Part shown: one piece after another, positions 63,378 to 64,000 of the stretch
How positions within the stretch are numbered: the first letter of the stretch is position 1
How the letters are laid out: the number at the start of each line of letters is the position of its first letter
Assembly (NCBI GenBank): GCA_902560725.1
Contig: CACEMR010000004.1
Span: 1-64,000 of the forward strand
Direction: 5' to 3'
Length of the DNA stretch: 64,000 nucleotides
Source: an uncultured Alphaproteobacteria bacterium
Lineage (GTDB): Bacteria; Pseudomonadota; Alphaproteobacteria; HIMB59; GCA-002718135
The notes under the pieces: model-generated
Told to the model about the DNA's origin: nothing
The model's input: the letters and a program-made list of their open reading frames with translations, nothing else
Databases searched by the model: none
Translations under genes and position numbers: made by a program

Positions 63378-64000
63378 ATGTCTAAAATATTTGGCACTGA
63401 TGGAATAAGGTGTCTAGTTAACACTGAACCTTTAACTGCAGAAACTTGCTTAAAAATTTCTAAATCTGTTGCATACATATTAGGTAAAAATAAAAAAGAT
63501 AAAAGAGTTGTTATCTGTAAAGATACAAGATTATCTGGTTATTTATACGAGCCACTTGTTACAGCAGGATTTATATCAATGGGCATGGATGTTGTTTTAG
63601 TAGGACCACTTCCAACACCTGCTGTACCTTTGATGATTAAAACGTTGAGAGCTGATATTGGCGTAATGATTACGGCTTCTCATAATACATATGAATATAA
63701 TGGACTTAAATTTTTTGATAGTACTGGAGCAAAGTTAAGTTCATCAATAGAACAAAAAGTTGAAAAAATAGTTTTAGATAATAAAAAATATTCTAAAGTC
63801 TTAAATAACACATTTGTATCTGGAAATGCAAAAAGACTGGAGGATGCTTCAGGTAGATACTCAGAATTTTTAAAAAGTACTCTTAATAAAAAATCTTCCA
63901 CAAAAAAACTAACAATTGTTTTAGATTGTGCTAATGGAGCTACATACACTATTGCGCCAAATTTATTTTGGGAGCTGGGTCATAAAGTTATCACAATAAA
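63378..64000 (+). CDS. glmM: Phosphoglucosamine mutase, partial (runs off right edge)
   Basis: MSKIFGTDGIRCLVNTEPLTAETCLKISKSVAYILG...VVICKDTRLSGY; downstream of ftsH. Confidence 0.95.
   Translation, partial: MSKIFGTDGIRCLVNTEPLTAETCLKISKSVAYILGKNKKDKRVVICKDTRLSGYLYEPLVTAGFISMGMDVVLVGPLPTPAVPLMIKTLRADIGVMITASHNTYEYNGLKFFDSTGAKLSSSIEQKVEKIVLDNKKYSKVLNNTFVSGNAKRLEDASGRYSEFLKSTLNKKSSTKKLTIVLDCANGATYTIAPNLFWELGHKVITI

Overview
AT-rich 64 kb window, most likely from a streamlined marine alphaproteobacterium (inferred from gene content and order plus protein-family recognition; no database search was run). Most of it is dense core genome: groES/groEL with a CIRCE operator, argD-argF, trkH, a methylamine/C1 oxidation block (DmdA/GcvT-like protein, dimethylglycine-dehydrogenase-like protein, ETF-AB, ETF-QO, sarcosine oxidase GADB, fhs, MTHFR-like), a photolyase/flavoprotein/DUF1365/CFAS/DUF2878 block, tkt-gap-efp-suhB, and yebC-tolQRAB-pal-cpoB-tilS-ftsH-glmM. 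The main accessory feature is an apparent ~5.5 kb integrative island (about 2004-7500). It is bounded by a perfect 73-bp direct repeat made of the 3' part of tRNA-Gln(UUG). Inside each end is a near-identical copy of TTTTGACACTCTCTTG(A/C)CACTCTT. No integrase is recognisable. Its only convincing cargo is a three-gene operon with TAATG overlaps: a 1323-aa protein with six zinc-ribbon-like repeats, an SF2/SNF2-type helicase and a C-terminal Rrp8-like methyltransferase; a 127-aa protein of unknown function; and a 136-aa protein with four CxxC pairs. This is the best candidate for an undescribed, possibly anti-mobile-element, system. Secondary points are a small PD-(D/E)XK-like nuclease at the place where ruvCAB is commonly found (between yebC and tolQ) and a 14-A tract inside tilS.
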